DNA from: Chrysemys picta bellii
Taxonomy: Eukaryota > Chordata > Testudines > Emydidae
DNA length: 64,000 bases
Assembly (NCBI RefSeq): GCF_011386835.1
Contig: NC_088797.1
Coordinates: 62,583,587 to 62,647,586, forward strand
Reading direction: 5' to 3'
The first letter of the stretch is position 1, and the number at the start of each line of letters is the position of its first letter. A program made the position numbers and the translations under genes. The notes beneath the pieces were generated by a model. It ran no database searches. It worked only from the letters and a program-made list of their open reading frames with translations, and was not told the DNA's origin. Below are positions 45,103 to 56,379 of this stretch, one piece after another.

Positions 45103-45984
45103 TGAAATTAAAATTCCCAAAGGATGTGGTTGGAACTGAGAAAGAGATAGATACCCTTGCTTTGATCTGTCCGTCCACCGGCTATCCAACCCGGGGCCTT
45201 GTAAGAACAAATGCAGTCATGTTTGGAGCTTTGGCTCAACTATGCAAAGAACTTGCTGGCCCAAAGCACGTGCAAAGGCTGAAGATCCATGCACTGTGTC
45301 TGGAAGCATATCAAACTAAAGGAGGAACGCGAGACCAACGTGGACATGGAGGACCTGTGAGAATGATCAAACTAAGATATGGGCCTCTGGTTACTATTCC
45401 TGGTAGGACAACCTATCTAGTGGATGGAATTGCTCATGTGGATCAGAAGGCCACCAAGCAGTTAACCCTGGCTGAAGCCCCAGATACAGATGCACTGCTG
45501 GGCGGATTGATGGTGAAGAGAGGCATAGCCAAAACCTCATCTCGCACAAAAGTGTAAGTAAAGCTACTGGTGGCTAATGAAACTGGGCACCCGATCGCTA
45601 TCCCGCAGCGAACTGTGCTACCACAGGTATACTTGGCTGCAACAGTGACCTATCCTGCCCCCAGCAGGACAATTCTATCCATGTTTGACCTAGAGAAGGT
45701 GAACTTTGGAAACTCCCCACTTCATTGAGTGTGGAAAGAGAGTTTGAAACGGAAACTAGCACAAAGAGCCCAAGTGTTCTCCACTTGTTAGTGGGACGCG
45801 GGTTGTGCCAAGGCAGTTGCACATCACATTTGGCTGATGCAGGGTTCCTAATTCCTTTAAACAGTCAGATGGAAGCACCACCAAATAGTAGCTAAGAACC
45901 AGGCCCTTGAAACCCACTGCAGCCAAAGCAGAGGGAAACTGGGTCAGGGCTTCTGTTGATAAGTACCTGCCCTGAGGGGTACGG

Positions 45985-46205
45985 TGACCCATAAACTCCC
46001 TTATATTGATCAGTAATGAACTTATGTTTTCTTCCAGAACACTGATAACAATGTTAAATACCCAAGGGCCAAGAACCATTCCCTGCAGGACCTCACTGGA
46101 AATGCTCACTCAGCAATGATTCCCCATTTGCAGTCACATTTTGAGACCTACCAGTTAGCCAGTTCTTAAGCCACTGAATGTGTCCCCTGCTGACTTTGTG
46201 TCATC
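45985..46205 (-). pseudogene. CR1/L2-like RT fragment
   Basis: The minus-strand frame has SSEVLQGMVLGPWVFNIVIS, the remnant of the RT motif B region usually written SGVPQGSVLGPxLFNIFIN. Flanking sequence on the complementary side agrees with the same domain. Short, diverged and dead. Confidence 0.75.
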
Positions 46206-47945
46206 GTGCCCAATGGAGCCCCCCTCGTCAGCAATGACCAACCTTCTGCTATGGTGGCTTCTAGGGCCTGGAATTCCCATGGGAGCATCTACCTCAACCC
46301 ATCACTCCTGCTGAAATTGGCTCCCTCTTTCAGAGGGGATTATAACATCAGTCTGTGTGAGAGAAGGCAGGTCTTTATTGCCCTCTAGTGACTGGTCCAC
46401 ATAGAGGATGAAAGCCTACTACAGCTGATGTATTACCTCACATGGTTGAGGCTCATGCATTTAATGCTATAGATCCCAAGGTCAAACCCTGTTGCCAACC
46501 CAAAGCGGGCTAGTTGTAATGACCATCCCTGTAATTTTAAATGGTGCCCTATGACTTTTTCAGAGGGCTGATTGAGGTTATTTATTATTGTCTGTTGCTG
46601 CAGCTTGTGCGTTTATTGCATCATTTGAATGGTTGGTGGCTGTGCAACACCCCAAGCACTTCGGCCGGAGCCAAGGCACTTTACAAGCATTATTATTCAT
46701 ACAATACCAATCAATAGTGCCGTGGGGGGGGGGGGTAGATGGGGAGAAACCCACATACTGGAAGAAGCAACAAAAATGCAACCAACAAAACTGGGCAGGG
46801 TGAAAACAGTGGTAGGCAGTGGAGTTTTAAAGTTCTGAAATCTCTGAATACTCAGGAGACTAAATGATGGATTTGGATTGAAGAGGAGAAAGTCCCTCGG
46901 TCCTTCCCCAGCTGAAGAGACGACCCAAGAAAACACAGCATTTGATTTACACCCTAGTAAATCTTCCCCAGATTAATCCGCGCAGCGCTGTGATAACATG
47001 TGGATGGGCTTTACCCGGCCTTATGTAAACACATCCTTCATGCAAAGTGAATTCACTGCAGGGCAGAGAAGAGAAAAGCAATTTAGAAACATGTTCTTTA
47101 CAGGGAATGGAAAAACACTTTGTCTCTGGCATTGGGAAAGGTTTTTAGAAGTGCTGCCAGACACTCGCAGAACATTTGATGCAATCAGTCTGCTACCAGG
47201 AGATCCGTTACACACACAGCGCTGTTCAGAGGGCACTGGGTGACCCCAGAAACAATCGCAGGCCTGGCTAATGTCACCACACCCGGAGCTGCTCTCTGCT
47301 GGCTAAATATGATTGACTTATTGTGACAAGGGGATTTAGTCTGCTTTTCCTACTTGAAGATTAAGATGGACTTTTGCATTTGGGTGAGTCAGTATTATCG
47401 GTCCCTAAAGAAAATTAGGCTTTGAAGGTGGCTCAACCATTATTTTATTTCTGAGTCTTTCCTACAATGGTCAAATTCAGCCTAACAACTCAGCATCACA
47501 TCCAATGTTTCCTCTTCTCTAGCATCAGCATGCGCGGCTGCAAATCTCATTTTGTGATGGTTCATCAAGGGTATTTTATCATCAAGACCACACATGAGAT
47601 TGCAAGCAAATTCTGCAATGCTGCTGGGTTGTGAAAGAGGGTGGGAGCAGAATTCAAGAGCAGAATCTTTGCTACCCTGCACCTCGGACCAGTATATCCA
47701 GGAAAATGCTGCTATTCTACTCTGGTAATGATCCATTATCGCCCGACAGTGGTGTAAATGATATACAAGATGCAGGACAACACATGATTCTGCTTTGGAA
47801 ATTGATGCCGAGGTCCAATGTTTCCATAGAGCAATGCCAGATGGGAGATAAGCTGCACAGCCAGCTGTTGTGCACGGAGGCCTGTTCTAAAGTCTGAATG
47901 TTACAACCACCCATGTGGAGGGTAACTCCCTGCCAGCATGTACAA
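46206..47945. other. unassigned non-coding stretch
   Basis: A G run at 46724-46734 and a possible SINE scrap near 46650-46700 (AGGCACTTTACAAGCATTAT). No gene is recognised. Confidence 0.4.
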
Positions 47946-48210
47946 GTGTAACAGGCTTTCCTTCTTTGGCGCCCCCTGCTGACAGCCACTCCAGCTCTGT
48001 GGTGATCTGCCTCTTCTCGTGACTCACCCTCCAGTCAGGTCACATTTAGTCCCACCTCCTCCGGGGCAACTCTGGGTCTGTCTACTCTGCAGTCTAAGCC
48101 CAGGGTTAGTAGACCTCAAGCTAACAGACCCTGGGTTTGTTAACCTAGGGCTTGAGCTTCTACACTCATATGTAATACCAGGTTAGGAATCGTTGATCCC
48201 TGGGTCCCAT
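47946..48210. repeat. LTR-end scrap and short foldback
   Basis: TGTAACAGGCTTTCC followed by GGCGCCCCCTGCTG looks like the reversed end of an LTR. Then 48078-48170 has AAGCCCAGGGTTAGTAGACC and, inverted, GTTAACCTAGGGCTTGAGCT around AACAGACCCTGGGTTTG, a small hairpin similar in style to the arms near 26345. Confidence 0.45.
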
Positions 48211-48479
48211 GTGTGGACACGGGAAAGTTCCGGCAGCTCCTGTTCTGCTTTTCCACTCAAACGGGAAGATGTCATTGCAGAAATTGAGGATGGATCCCAA
48301 ACCCAATCATATTCCTCCATGTATATATTTGTAAAGTAAACACTGAAGTGCTCGTCCAAAGGTGAGCCACAATCCCGTCTCCCACAGTCAGTTGTCATGC
48401 TGTTTGTGTCCAGAACTTCTGTCTGTAGCGGAAACAGATCTGAGGTTCCACTGCTCAGCCCAGTTTTCCAAATCTCTGC

Positions 48480-49681
48480 TTTCTTCTGAAACGCTGCACT
48501 CTTGTCACTCCCCTCAAGGATGGTGGTGGCGCCCCTGTAAGCTGGCGAGGCCGCCCCTCTGCGTCCGCACCTGAGGGAGGCCACACCTCCTCGCAGTTTG
48601 GTCTGCTAAAGCCTTCTTCAAACAGGAAAAATGGGGGAATTAGCAGTTCTCAAGGGGCCTGTCCTTCAAACGGGAGGTGGGCCACACACAGTCTGGGATC
48701 TGGCCTGTAACCAGGGACAGCTATCCATCTAGCTGTTAAACAGGGCGGAGTAGTCAGTAGTCAATGATCTGGTCTGCAACCCGGAAGAGCAGCAGCAGTT
48801 TATTCACCCTGTTGCTAGGCATGGTGGGGCAGTAAACAGCCTTGCAATCAGGCAGAGATGTCGCAGTTCACTCGCCCTGCCTTTAAGCAGGGTGGGGCAG
48901 TAACCAGTCAGGGCTCTGGCCTGCAATCAGGCATAGCTACAGCAGTCTATGGACCCCGCCTTTAACCAGGACGAGACAACAAACAGTCAGAGTTCTGGCC
49001 TGCAACCAGGCAGAGCTGTAGTCCCAGTCCAGGCTATGGGGCTCAGGCTTGGGGTAATCAGCACACTCAGTGTATGGGGCTCCAGTTTGGGGTGAGCTGA
49101 GGAGCACAGGCTTCCTGGCCTACCCAGGGGGAGTACTGCCACCCCAGAGGTGGGTTGTCAGGGGGGACGTGGGCCTACCCAACTCCACCGCATCCCAACC
49201 CAGGGCCCTATCAGTGGTGAAGTAGTCCGCCACTGGGTCAGTGGGGATCCACCCACAACAGGCTGACCTGGTTTCAGGCTCACTCTCCACCAGACTACTG
49301 CCTGGTTCCCCTGGGTTGCTTCCCTCTCTCCCCCTCGGGCATACCTGGATGCAGGTGTCATCCTCAATCTCCTCTGGGTACTCTACCAAGGATAGCGGCA
49401 GCAGCTCCTCTGCGTCAAGAGCATCAGGGCTCCCTGGAAGTGCATGCTGGTCCCTGGGGCAACAGCAGTTCTCCTTGGTGCTTACCTCCAGCACCGGGGA
49501 AGAAGCATCTATCTCCTACAGCAGCTTCTTCCCAGCTGAGCCAGCCTTTTATAGTTCCCTTTCTTGTCCCACCCCTCTGCTTCCGGCTTGCGGGGTGTGG
49601 TCCTCCTGGCTCCTCCCACCAGGCAGCCTGCGGTGTTCTCTTCACGTCCAAATCTGAGGGAGGCCACGCCTCCTTGCTACA
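48480..49681 (-). mobile_element. LTR retroelement piece with internal minisatellite
   Basis: On the minus strand it begins TGTAGCAAGGAGGCGTGGCC at 49681 and has a TATA box (AACTATAAAAGGCTGG near 49553-49540). A CCGGTGCTGGAGGTAAGCAC word follows about 60-70 bases on. Further along come a 124-codon frame (49494-49120, with DALDAEELLPLSLVEYPEEI) and an array of 69-79 bp repeats. A TGCGAGGAGGTGTGGCCTCC word at 48594 echoes the start. The left limit is not defined. It abuts the hAT coding remnant at its 5' edge. Confidence 0.6.
48690..49030. repeat. tandem repeat, 69-79 bp units
   Basis: The word CTGGCCTGCAAYCAGG and neighbours recur near 48701, 48770, 48838, 48917 and 48996, alternating with CCTTTAACCAGGRYGRG-type words. 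About five units lie inside the LTR element. Confidence 0.8.
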
Positions 49682-49689
49682 GTCCCATT

Positions 49690-51225
49690 GTGTGGACAGG
49701 TTCAGCGTATTCAACAAGTTTAAAATGTCTGCAAGATATGCAAGCTTTGCGATCTATATCGGGTCAGAAAAGTTTGTGGTGATCTTGGGATTGTGCACAG
49801 AAAGAAAACTCAGCAGCTCTTTGCAAAGCTCAAAAACTCTTTCCAACACTCTGCTGCAAGATAGCCAATGAATTTCCATAGAAACAATAATTTGTCATGT
49901 TCAGCACCCATTTCTAAACACAGCTTTGCAAAAAAAGCAGACATTCAAAGGCCAGGACATTAAAAATTGTACAACTATCACAGCTGCATTGAGCACATCA
50001 TGTAATTTAGGTTCCATTTTCTTTGATACAAGGGCCTGGCAATGCAACATACTGCATTGTGTGTTACAATTACCTGTGGGTTTATGGCTCATATTCTTGC
50101 TACAACACCACTCCTATTGCCTGTCATAGCAAACAGCAACACACTTCTCCCAAATCGGCAATTCAGCTTTCATGAAATCATCCAATAATCTGAATATTTC
50201 CTGACCTGTTGTCCATTCTGGTAATTCCTTTCAAAGAAAATCTTCCAAAATTCCTCCCAGCCAAACATACCAAACAAAAAGTAATAATTGTACTGCATTA
50301 TCAACATCACTTGTCTCATCAAGCTGAATTGCAAACTGTTCACATGTACGTAGCCTTTCAGTTAGTTGGCATTTTACATCATTTGATGGCTCTTCAATTC
50401 TTCTACTAACTGTGTCATTAGAAAGTGGTATGGCCTTATGTTTCTTTGCCGAATCTTCGCTTACCATCACTTCGTACATTTCTACAGCAGCTGGAAGAGT
50501 CAGTTCTTCTCCAATAGTATGGGATTTTTTTACTCTTTGCAATCCGAAGCGCTGTCAAGAAAGATGCTTTCAGAGCCTTTTCCAGAACTGATGTTCTGTT
50601 TGTTATTTGAGTTTTCTGTCGATAGTATTTTTCTTTCTTTCATTGAAAAAAGTCTCTCAATTTATCTTTATACTCCAGTTGCCTTGTTGTGAGGTGTCGT
50701 TTCAACTTTACAGGTTTCATTGCTTCATTTGATAAGATTTGTAAGCATACAAAGCTTTCCAGTCGTCCATTATTATATTACATAAAACCAAAATCAGTAT
50801 AACTTTCGGCTAACTTTCTGTTCTTCATTGTTTCTTACTACTTGACTCTGCATTGGCCATGGCTTCAACACAACTAGCAGTACTGGTAAAAGGACGTTTT
50901 AAAAACGTATCCATTTTCAATGTAATTTGCTCACACACCATCAAAAGATATTCCACTTCCACCTGCCAAAGACATCTCAGTCATCAAAAAACTTACGTCA
51001 CTTCTGATTTGCTATCACAAAGCTGGGAGATTTTTGACATTGATGCTTATGCAATGTGAGCATTATGTGGTGTAAACAGAAATATTGGCTTTGTCGGTTT
51101 TAATTATTACGCAATGCTGACGTGCGGTGAGATTTTTTTTTTTTAATTTCATAATATTTTGCGGCCACCCTTGTGCAGTCTCTAAGGACCCCCAAGGTCC
51201 ACAGACCCCAGTTTGAGAACCGCTG
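49690..51225 (-). pseudogene. hAT transposase, ZBED5-like (dead copy)
   Basis: Reading on the minus strand, the 5' terminus CAGCGGTTCTCAAACTGGGG starts at 51225. A start codon at 50914 gives MDTFLKRPFTSTASCVEAMA. Then come a BED-finger-like remnant (SNETCK near 50700), KSHTIGEELTLPAAVEMYEV, IPLSNDTVSRRIEEPSNDVK, CEQFAIQLDETSDVDNAVQL, and after stops the GAEHDKLLF and LADILNLLNTLN segments. The QLDETSDV block carries an acidic residue of the hAT catalytic core. Stops and frameshifts are frequent and the C-terminal part with the 3' terminus is missing beyond 49690, where the LTR element begins. The frame at 50542-50231 is the best-preserved 103 codons. Confidence 0.85.
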
Positions 51226-52679
51226 CCCTAGACAAGCCCTGTCCTGCCCAGTGAGAGCTAGCTGTCCAGAGGCAACCAAGGCATTCTAATCACCAGGTTC
51301 CACAGGGAGATGGGAAACCCTCGGAACTGCCAGGCAGTCCATATCCCAGGGGGGCATTGGAGCAGCATCACGGAGATCAGCACACAGGACACATACTCTG
51401 CCCAAGGCTTCCACCCTCACTGGGGGTCAGGCACTCTTTCTCCCACCCTGGGGCACTCTCTCCTTCCCCACTCCCTGCCTCGTCTGATTCACCCCAAACT
51501 TCTTCCAGCACGCAGCCGCTCCTGAGCAATTTCCAGCTGACAGGATTCATGCTGAGGAAGTTCGGGGAGGCCAGCAAAGTGCATTAGAACCCTGGTTGTG
51601 GCTTTGCTACCTAGGTGCCACAATCACACACACAAACAAAGTTCTTCGCCCACCACTGGGGTTCAGCTACCTCTGGAATGGAACTCAGCAGCTGCTGCAC
51701 CATGAACAGCAAATCTGGGCAGCAGGTTAAGGCTGGGAGTGAAGGGGAGTCCCATGACCTGCGGGAGGGAGGGGTGGCTGAAACATCAAGAGAGAGAGTT
51801 TCCCTAAGCTGGAACCTGGCCCGAACACTGAGACTAATAACGTCCTTGTGCTAAGGGCCCCAAAATCTGGCAACACCTCAGCTGGACAGATTTTGGTACT
51901 CCCCGAGGGGATTGGCTCAGGGCAGATCACCCACCCCACACTGAGTCACATGCTCTTTCTGGAGTTTCCGCTGAGGATTCCCACCCACTCCCGGAGCTGG
52001 CATTGTTGTCAGTTCTGAGGTCGTTCCATGCATCCGGAGCAGTGTGCAGCAAAGAGAGTAGTGGAAGCAGCAGACTCGGTCTGGAGGTGGGGGTCACTGA
52101 TGGAGGGGAGGGACAAGGTGGGGCACATGGGGAAGAGATGAGCTATGCTGGATCTTGATGTGCTGGAGAAGAGGGAGCCAGGTCTCAGGCTCAGAAGGGG
52201 CTGGGACGTGGTGGGGAGCAGAGACTGTCCAGTGACGGTGCAAATAGGAGAAGTGGAAAGGCAAGGGCAGAGCCTCACACAGCGGAGGAGAGGCGAGGGC
52301 CCCATGTGAGACCTGATGAGATAACAGCCCCTAGCTCCAGGGCTGCTGCCCACCGCCCCTCCCCACCCCGCAGAGGGAGCCACGATTTATGGCCTGCTGC
52401 AGCGATTTAACACATCTTGTAAACAGCAGGAACTAGCCTGATAAAGATCACCAAGGGCTGAATGGCAGCACTCCGACCGGCTGCCAGCACGTGGCTGACT
52501 AGAACTCCCAGCTCAGTTCCAGCACGAGCTCGTAGAGCAGCTCTGCAGCAAGCACATGTTTGAGACGGAGCCGAGCAATGCAGCCAGGGAGCGGAGATAG
52601 ACTGCCACGCTGGGCTGGAGGTCAGGGGAATTGGCTGCTGCCCCAGGCTCTGCCAGACTCATTATGTTGTTGGCATCCT
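51226..52679. other. unassigned non-coding stretch
   Basis: No gene or named repeat. Ser/Pro-rich frames on either strand have no family resemblance. Confidence 0.4.
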
Positions 52680-52799
52680 TTCGTCTGTGAGAGACGGTGG
52701 GAATTGCAGCCTATGATGTAGATGGTTTGCAATGTCTCATGTGACTGAATAGTCCAATCGGAGATTTGCATGATCTTTGGCAGCTATTGCAAATGTATG
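52680..52799 (-). pseudogene. LINE C-terminal zinc-knuckle part (downstream of the LTR)
   Basis: The minus strand reads CNSCQRSCKSPIGLFSHMRH followed by C, the Cys/His pattern closing ORF2 in this LINE family, then 3' UTR-like sequence (TTCCCACCGTCTCTCACAGA). It continues, across the inserted LTR, the coding remnant at 54064-54740. Confidence 0.75.
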
Positions 52800-54063
52800 T
52801 GTAAGTGGGGGAATGGTCCCGCTATTGTGGGGAACTTTCCTGTCTTATACACTACTCCACTGAAATGGGCTAGCGAAAGGATCTGAGTCCTCGCTCCCAC
52901 TTCCTTTACCCAGAGGCCTGCCTGACCTCAAGGCTCCCCTTCCACTCTCCTGTGTGGCAGAGTCCTCGTAACCCCAACAAGGCTGGTGCAGGATTCTTGG
53001 GGGGCTCGACCCCCAAGCTTGCTGTGGTCACTTAGGGCAGGGGCTAGGGTGTCCCCACTCCGGGGTGCTCTCTCCACACTGGGCACTTCCCTGACCCACT
53101 GTTCATTACATACAGTTCAAAGCAAATTCAATTTATTTAAACAGCAATCAAATTAAAAAATAAGGAAAAAACTGGAAAGGTTAAAGGAAAACACATGACC
53201 CTGCTCTGTGGCACGGGGACATCACAAACAGCGTCTCTGGAATGTAAGGGCAGTTCACAGGCTGTTCCTCACACGGCCCAGACCTCCTTCTCAGGCCCTG
53301 GCTTTGCTGCAGGGACGTTGTGGGTAGGACACTTGCTCTGGTGGTGGCCACAGGCTCTCAGGCTTTAGGTGGCAGGACCCTTCTTCCCAGTATCATCCCT
53401 GCCCCGTCAGGGTTACAATCCCCCTCCAAGTCTGGTCTGCAAGGCATCTTGGCTGGGGGCATCTCCCTGCACTGGGCCTGCTGCCCAGGGTCCCCCTCGC
53501 TCTCCCCAGCTACTCACCGCACCCGGCTCTGGACTGCTCCAGCCCCAGCTCCAGCTCCACCACTCTACCTCAGCACAGCTGCTGCTCTGCCTCCAGCTCC
53601 CTGGGCTGCTTCTCTGCCCGCCCCCCGGCTCTGGTTGTTGCAGCTCCCCTACAAGCACAGGTCTCCTCGGTGGGCTGCTTCTGTGACTCTGCTCCCAGCT
53701 CTGACCTGCTTCCTGGGCTGCTTTTCTGGCCCCTCTGGCTGGCACAGTTCTGCTCCCCAGCTCAGCTTGGGCCCCTGCTTTCTCCTTAGCTTGGCTCCAC
53801 TCTGTCTGACCCAGGCAATTCCAGCTCACACGGAGGATGGGACCTCCACCCCCCGCACCTCCGGCCTTATGATTCCCTGATTAGCCTGTCCACCCTGTCA
53901 ATCAGGCTGACCTGGAGAATTGGCCTCTCCCCATTGTTCCTGGGGCCTGTCAGTGTCAGGATCCTGATTTCCCATCGACCCTTTCCCTTTCCTTTGGTAC
54001 TGGGGGCTATTCAACCAAAACACGCCCACTGAGTTTTAGTAAGGGGATAACAGTCTCCTTACA
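52800..54063 (-). mobile_element. solo LTR with 4-bp target-site duplication, inside a LINE
   Basis: A 1264-bp LTR. Plus-strand edges are TGTAAGTGGGGG and GTCTCCTTACA, so the ends are inverted TGTAAG/CTTACA. TATG flanks it at 52796-52799 and 54064-54067. On the minus strand a GTTTAAATAAATTG word near 53141 could serve polyadenylation. A 4-bp duplication is typical of class I (gamma/epsilon-like) retroviral LTRs. No internal retroviral genes remain. It lies between the RT C-terminus and the zinc knuckle of one LINE, whose frame is continuous when the LTR is ignored. Confidence 0.88.
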
Positions 54064-54740
54064 TATGTATCTTGGGTGGGAGCTGCTTGCTTCCTACAGG
54101 CTCTTTTCTCTTCAAGCTGTAGGAGCCAGCTTCTGTCATGGACTTTGATACCCTGATGGAGACGATGGTGCCACTTGTTACGATCACTTGCCAAGATTTC
54201 CCATTGGTCAGGATCAATTCCAAATTCCTTCATATCTCGCTTGCATGTGTCTTTATAGTGAAGCTTGGGATGTCCTGTTGTTCCTTTTTCCCTCTGATAG
54301 CTCCCCGTATAGCATGTCCTTGGGTATGCATCCGTCTTCCAACCTACTCAGATGACCCAGTTAGCACAGTCATCTTTGATTGAGCAGGGCTGTCACACTT
54401 GGTAATTTTGCCCTTCAAAGAACCTCTGGGTTGGTGACTTTATCTTGGTGTTAAGTATGCGGCGTAAACAACGTAGGTGGAAACTGTTGAACCTTTTCTC
54501 CTGAGGAACATAAGTTGTCCATGTTTCCGCACCAGACATGAGAGTGCTGAGGATGCAAGCTTGGTACACTAGCATTTTGGTCTTGATGGTAAGCTTTGAG
54601 TTGTTCCATGCTCTTTTAGTTAATCTGCTAAATGTGGTGGGAGCCTTTCCAATGCGAACATTTAATTCTTCATCCAGCGAGAGGTTGGTGATCACTATAA
54701 AACCTAAATAGCTGAACTTTTGGACTATTTCTAGCTAGCT
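54064..54740 (-). pseudogene. non-LTR retrotransposon ORF2 C-terminal region (dead)
   Basis: The frame 54695-54393 has NLSLDEELNVRIGKAPTTFS, RLTKRAWNNSKLTIKTKM, VYQACILSTLMSGAETWT and FHLRCLRRILN. After a frameshift come LGHL and GCIPKDMLYGEL, and the frame ending near 54036 has GIDPDQWEILASDRNKW. This is the region after the RT palm in a LINE family widespread in vertebrates, ending in a Cys/His knuckle found at 52680-52799. It is not CR1. The clade (RTE- or Jockey-like) is uncertain. The N-terminal domains are absent. Confidence 0.85.
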
Positions 54741-55006
54741 TCCATTTAAGGTAATTGAAGGATCTTGTGAAACCTCCTGTCATTATGTAACAATAAAAAA
54801 ATCCCTTCCCCTCTCCATGCCTCAGTTTCCCCATATGTAAAATCAGAGGCCACAGAGCTTACCCAGCTTTGATATCACTGCTAGGTGCAAAAGAGTCATG
54901 ATGGCATCTGATGGGACAATAAATGTTCTGAGGGCAGAATCATCTAGCAGCACCCAGTGCTGGGGTTGTTCCATGATGCTTGGGCTAGTGAACGGTGTGT
55001 CTAGCA
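54741..55006. other. unassigned stretch with a MIR-like word
   Basis: CATGCCTCAGTTTCCCCATA followed by TGTAAAATCAGAGG near 54818 is a reversed MIR-type core fragment. Otherwise nothing is recognised. Confidence 0.45.
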
Positions 55007-55700
55007 CAGGGGTGAGCAATGGGAGCTTTGGGGGAGGTAGCTGCAGGTGAGGACAGCATGCGTAGCCCTCTGCCCCCACCCCCACCCCAAGGGCCACAGG
55101 TACATGGTGCCGGCCGCTTCTGGGAGTGGCGCGGGGCCAGGGAGCCCACCTTATCCTGCGGCACGCCGCTGCCACCCCGGAGCCGCTCCAGGTAAGCGGT
55201 GCCGGACCAGAGCCTGCACGCTGCACCCCTCCTACACCCTGCACCCCAACCCCCTGCCCGGAGCCCCCTGCTGCACCCCAATCCCCTGCCCTGAGCCCCC
55301 TAACCTCCACCTTGAGCCCCCGCCACACCCCTCCTGCACCCCAACCCCCTGCCCGGAGCCCCCTGCTGCACCCCAATCCCCTGCCCTGAGCCCCTTAACC
55401 CCCACCTTGAGCCCCCGCCACACCCCTCCTGCACCCCAACCCCCTGTCCTGAGCCCTGTCCCTCACTCCGCACCCAATCCCTGCACCCCAACCCCCTCCC
55501 CTGAGCCCCCTGCTGCACCCCAGTCCCCTGCCCTGAGTCCCCTAACCCCCGCCTTGAGCCCCTGCCACACCCCTCCTGCATCCAAAACCCCTGCCCTGAG
55601 CGCCCTCCTGCATACCACATCCCCTCCCACACCATCATGGCCCTGCATGCAACTTCCCCACCCAGACGTGGCCCTCAGGCCAAAAAGTTCGCCCACCCCG
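55007..55700 (+). mobile_element. complete non-autonomous hAT element with 95-bp tandem repeats
   Basis: Starts CAGGGGTGAGCAATGGGAG and ends AAGTTCGCCCACCCCG. It is flanked by GTCTAGCA at 54999-55006 and 55701-55708, a perfect 8-bp duplication. Inside, a C-rich unit begins at 55240 and 55335 and again at 55430 (period 95), with a longer last unit to 55577. No transposase; Pro-rich frames come from the repeat. Confidence 0.92.
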
Positions 55701-55708
55701 GTCTAGCA

Positions 55709-56379
55709 TCTCTGTCTGGACGCATTGTGCAGTGTGTTCTATAACCACCAGGACAGGTTAGGCTAACGCCCTATGGTTTGGATTTGAATTGTTCTTTAGA
55801 ATCTACTCAGCCAGGAAGGCCCCGCAGTGTGGATTTCAGCTGGCCCCAGCCCCTCACCTGGGGGAAAGGAGCCTGTCCAGCGGAAAGGCATCAGGGCAGG
55901 GGTTTGGCCTGGATGAGGTCCCAGCACTGCTCCCTCCTGAACCCCTTCCCTGAGCAATGGTCCCTAATAACCTGCCTCCTTCTTGCTCGAAACTTCCCCT
56001 GACCTTGCACACACATTCTCCCCCAGCATAGCCTGCCCTCTTGCTCCCTGACCTTCGGCACCCCCCTCCCACATGGTGATGCCTGGCCCCTGCTTCCCAC
56101 TTACCCTCCACCCCTTTGCCAGACATCCTCCTCAACCCCCGGTGTGTGCTCTTTGCACAACCCTCCCCTGATACCACAGCCTCGCTGCATCCTCTCCACG
56201 TATTTCCACACAGCCAGCATTAGACCACACCATGAGATGTATGGTTTCCCTTGGGCCTTTACCTCACGCTGCCACCTGAGAGCTGCCGGTCGCCTATGGA
56301 GCCCTGTAGGTCTGGAGCGGTTCTAGAACTCTAAACAGGCACCCTTTCTCCCTGGGAGGAGCTGACTTTTATGAGGCCG
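55709..56379. other. unassigned non-coding stretch
   Basis: No gene or named repeat; it may include LTR-derived sequence. Confidence 0.4.

Larger units (their letters stand above)
43745..45850 (+). pseudogene. Ty3/gypsy retrotransposon remnant: gag, protease, start of RT region
   Basis: Gag-like sequence begins near 43762 with EEEFEAWLDPAVQIEQKWA; after a frameshift near 43850 it continues LVENLREPVAESIR. The protease region holds VLDSSSHVTKSI, where retropepsins have D-S/T-G, so the catalytic glycine is changed to serine. From 45057 a long frame (to 45557) covers the post-protease linker with LKFPKDVVGTEKEIDTLALI and RTTYLVDGIAHV. The same frame then runs to about 45843 with only three stops (45555, 45726, 45789), through FGNSPLH and ESLKRKLAQRAQVFS, the approach to the RT. 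RT, RNase H, integrase and LTRs are absent. It is dead. Confidence 0.85.

Noticed and set aside
49120..49494. A 124-codon acidic minus-strand frame as a host gene
   Set aside because: It lies just downstream of an LTR TATA box in the LTR element; it is at most retroelement leader sequence.
48205..49690. GTCCCA at 48206 and 49682 as a 6-bp target duplication for the LTR element
   Set aside because: The similarity extends beyond six bases into the supposed element, and the left side does not continue the hAT coding sequence, so chance is more likely.
53320..53880. A 186-codon Ser/Pro/Leu-rich frame
   Set aside because: It is in the pyrimidine-rich part of the reversed LTR and arises from composition.
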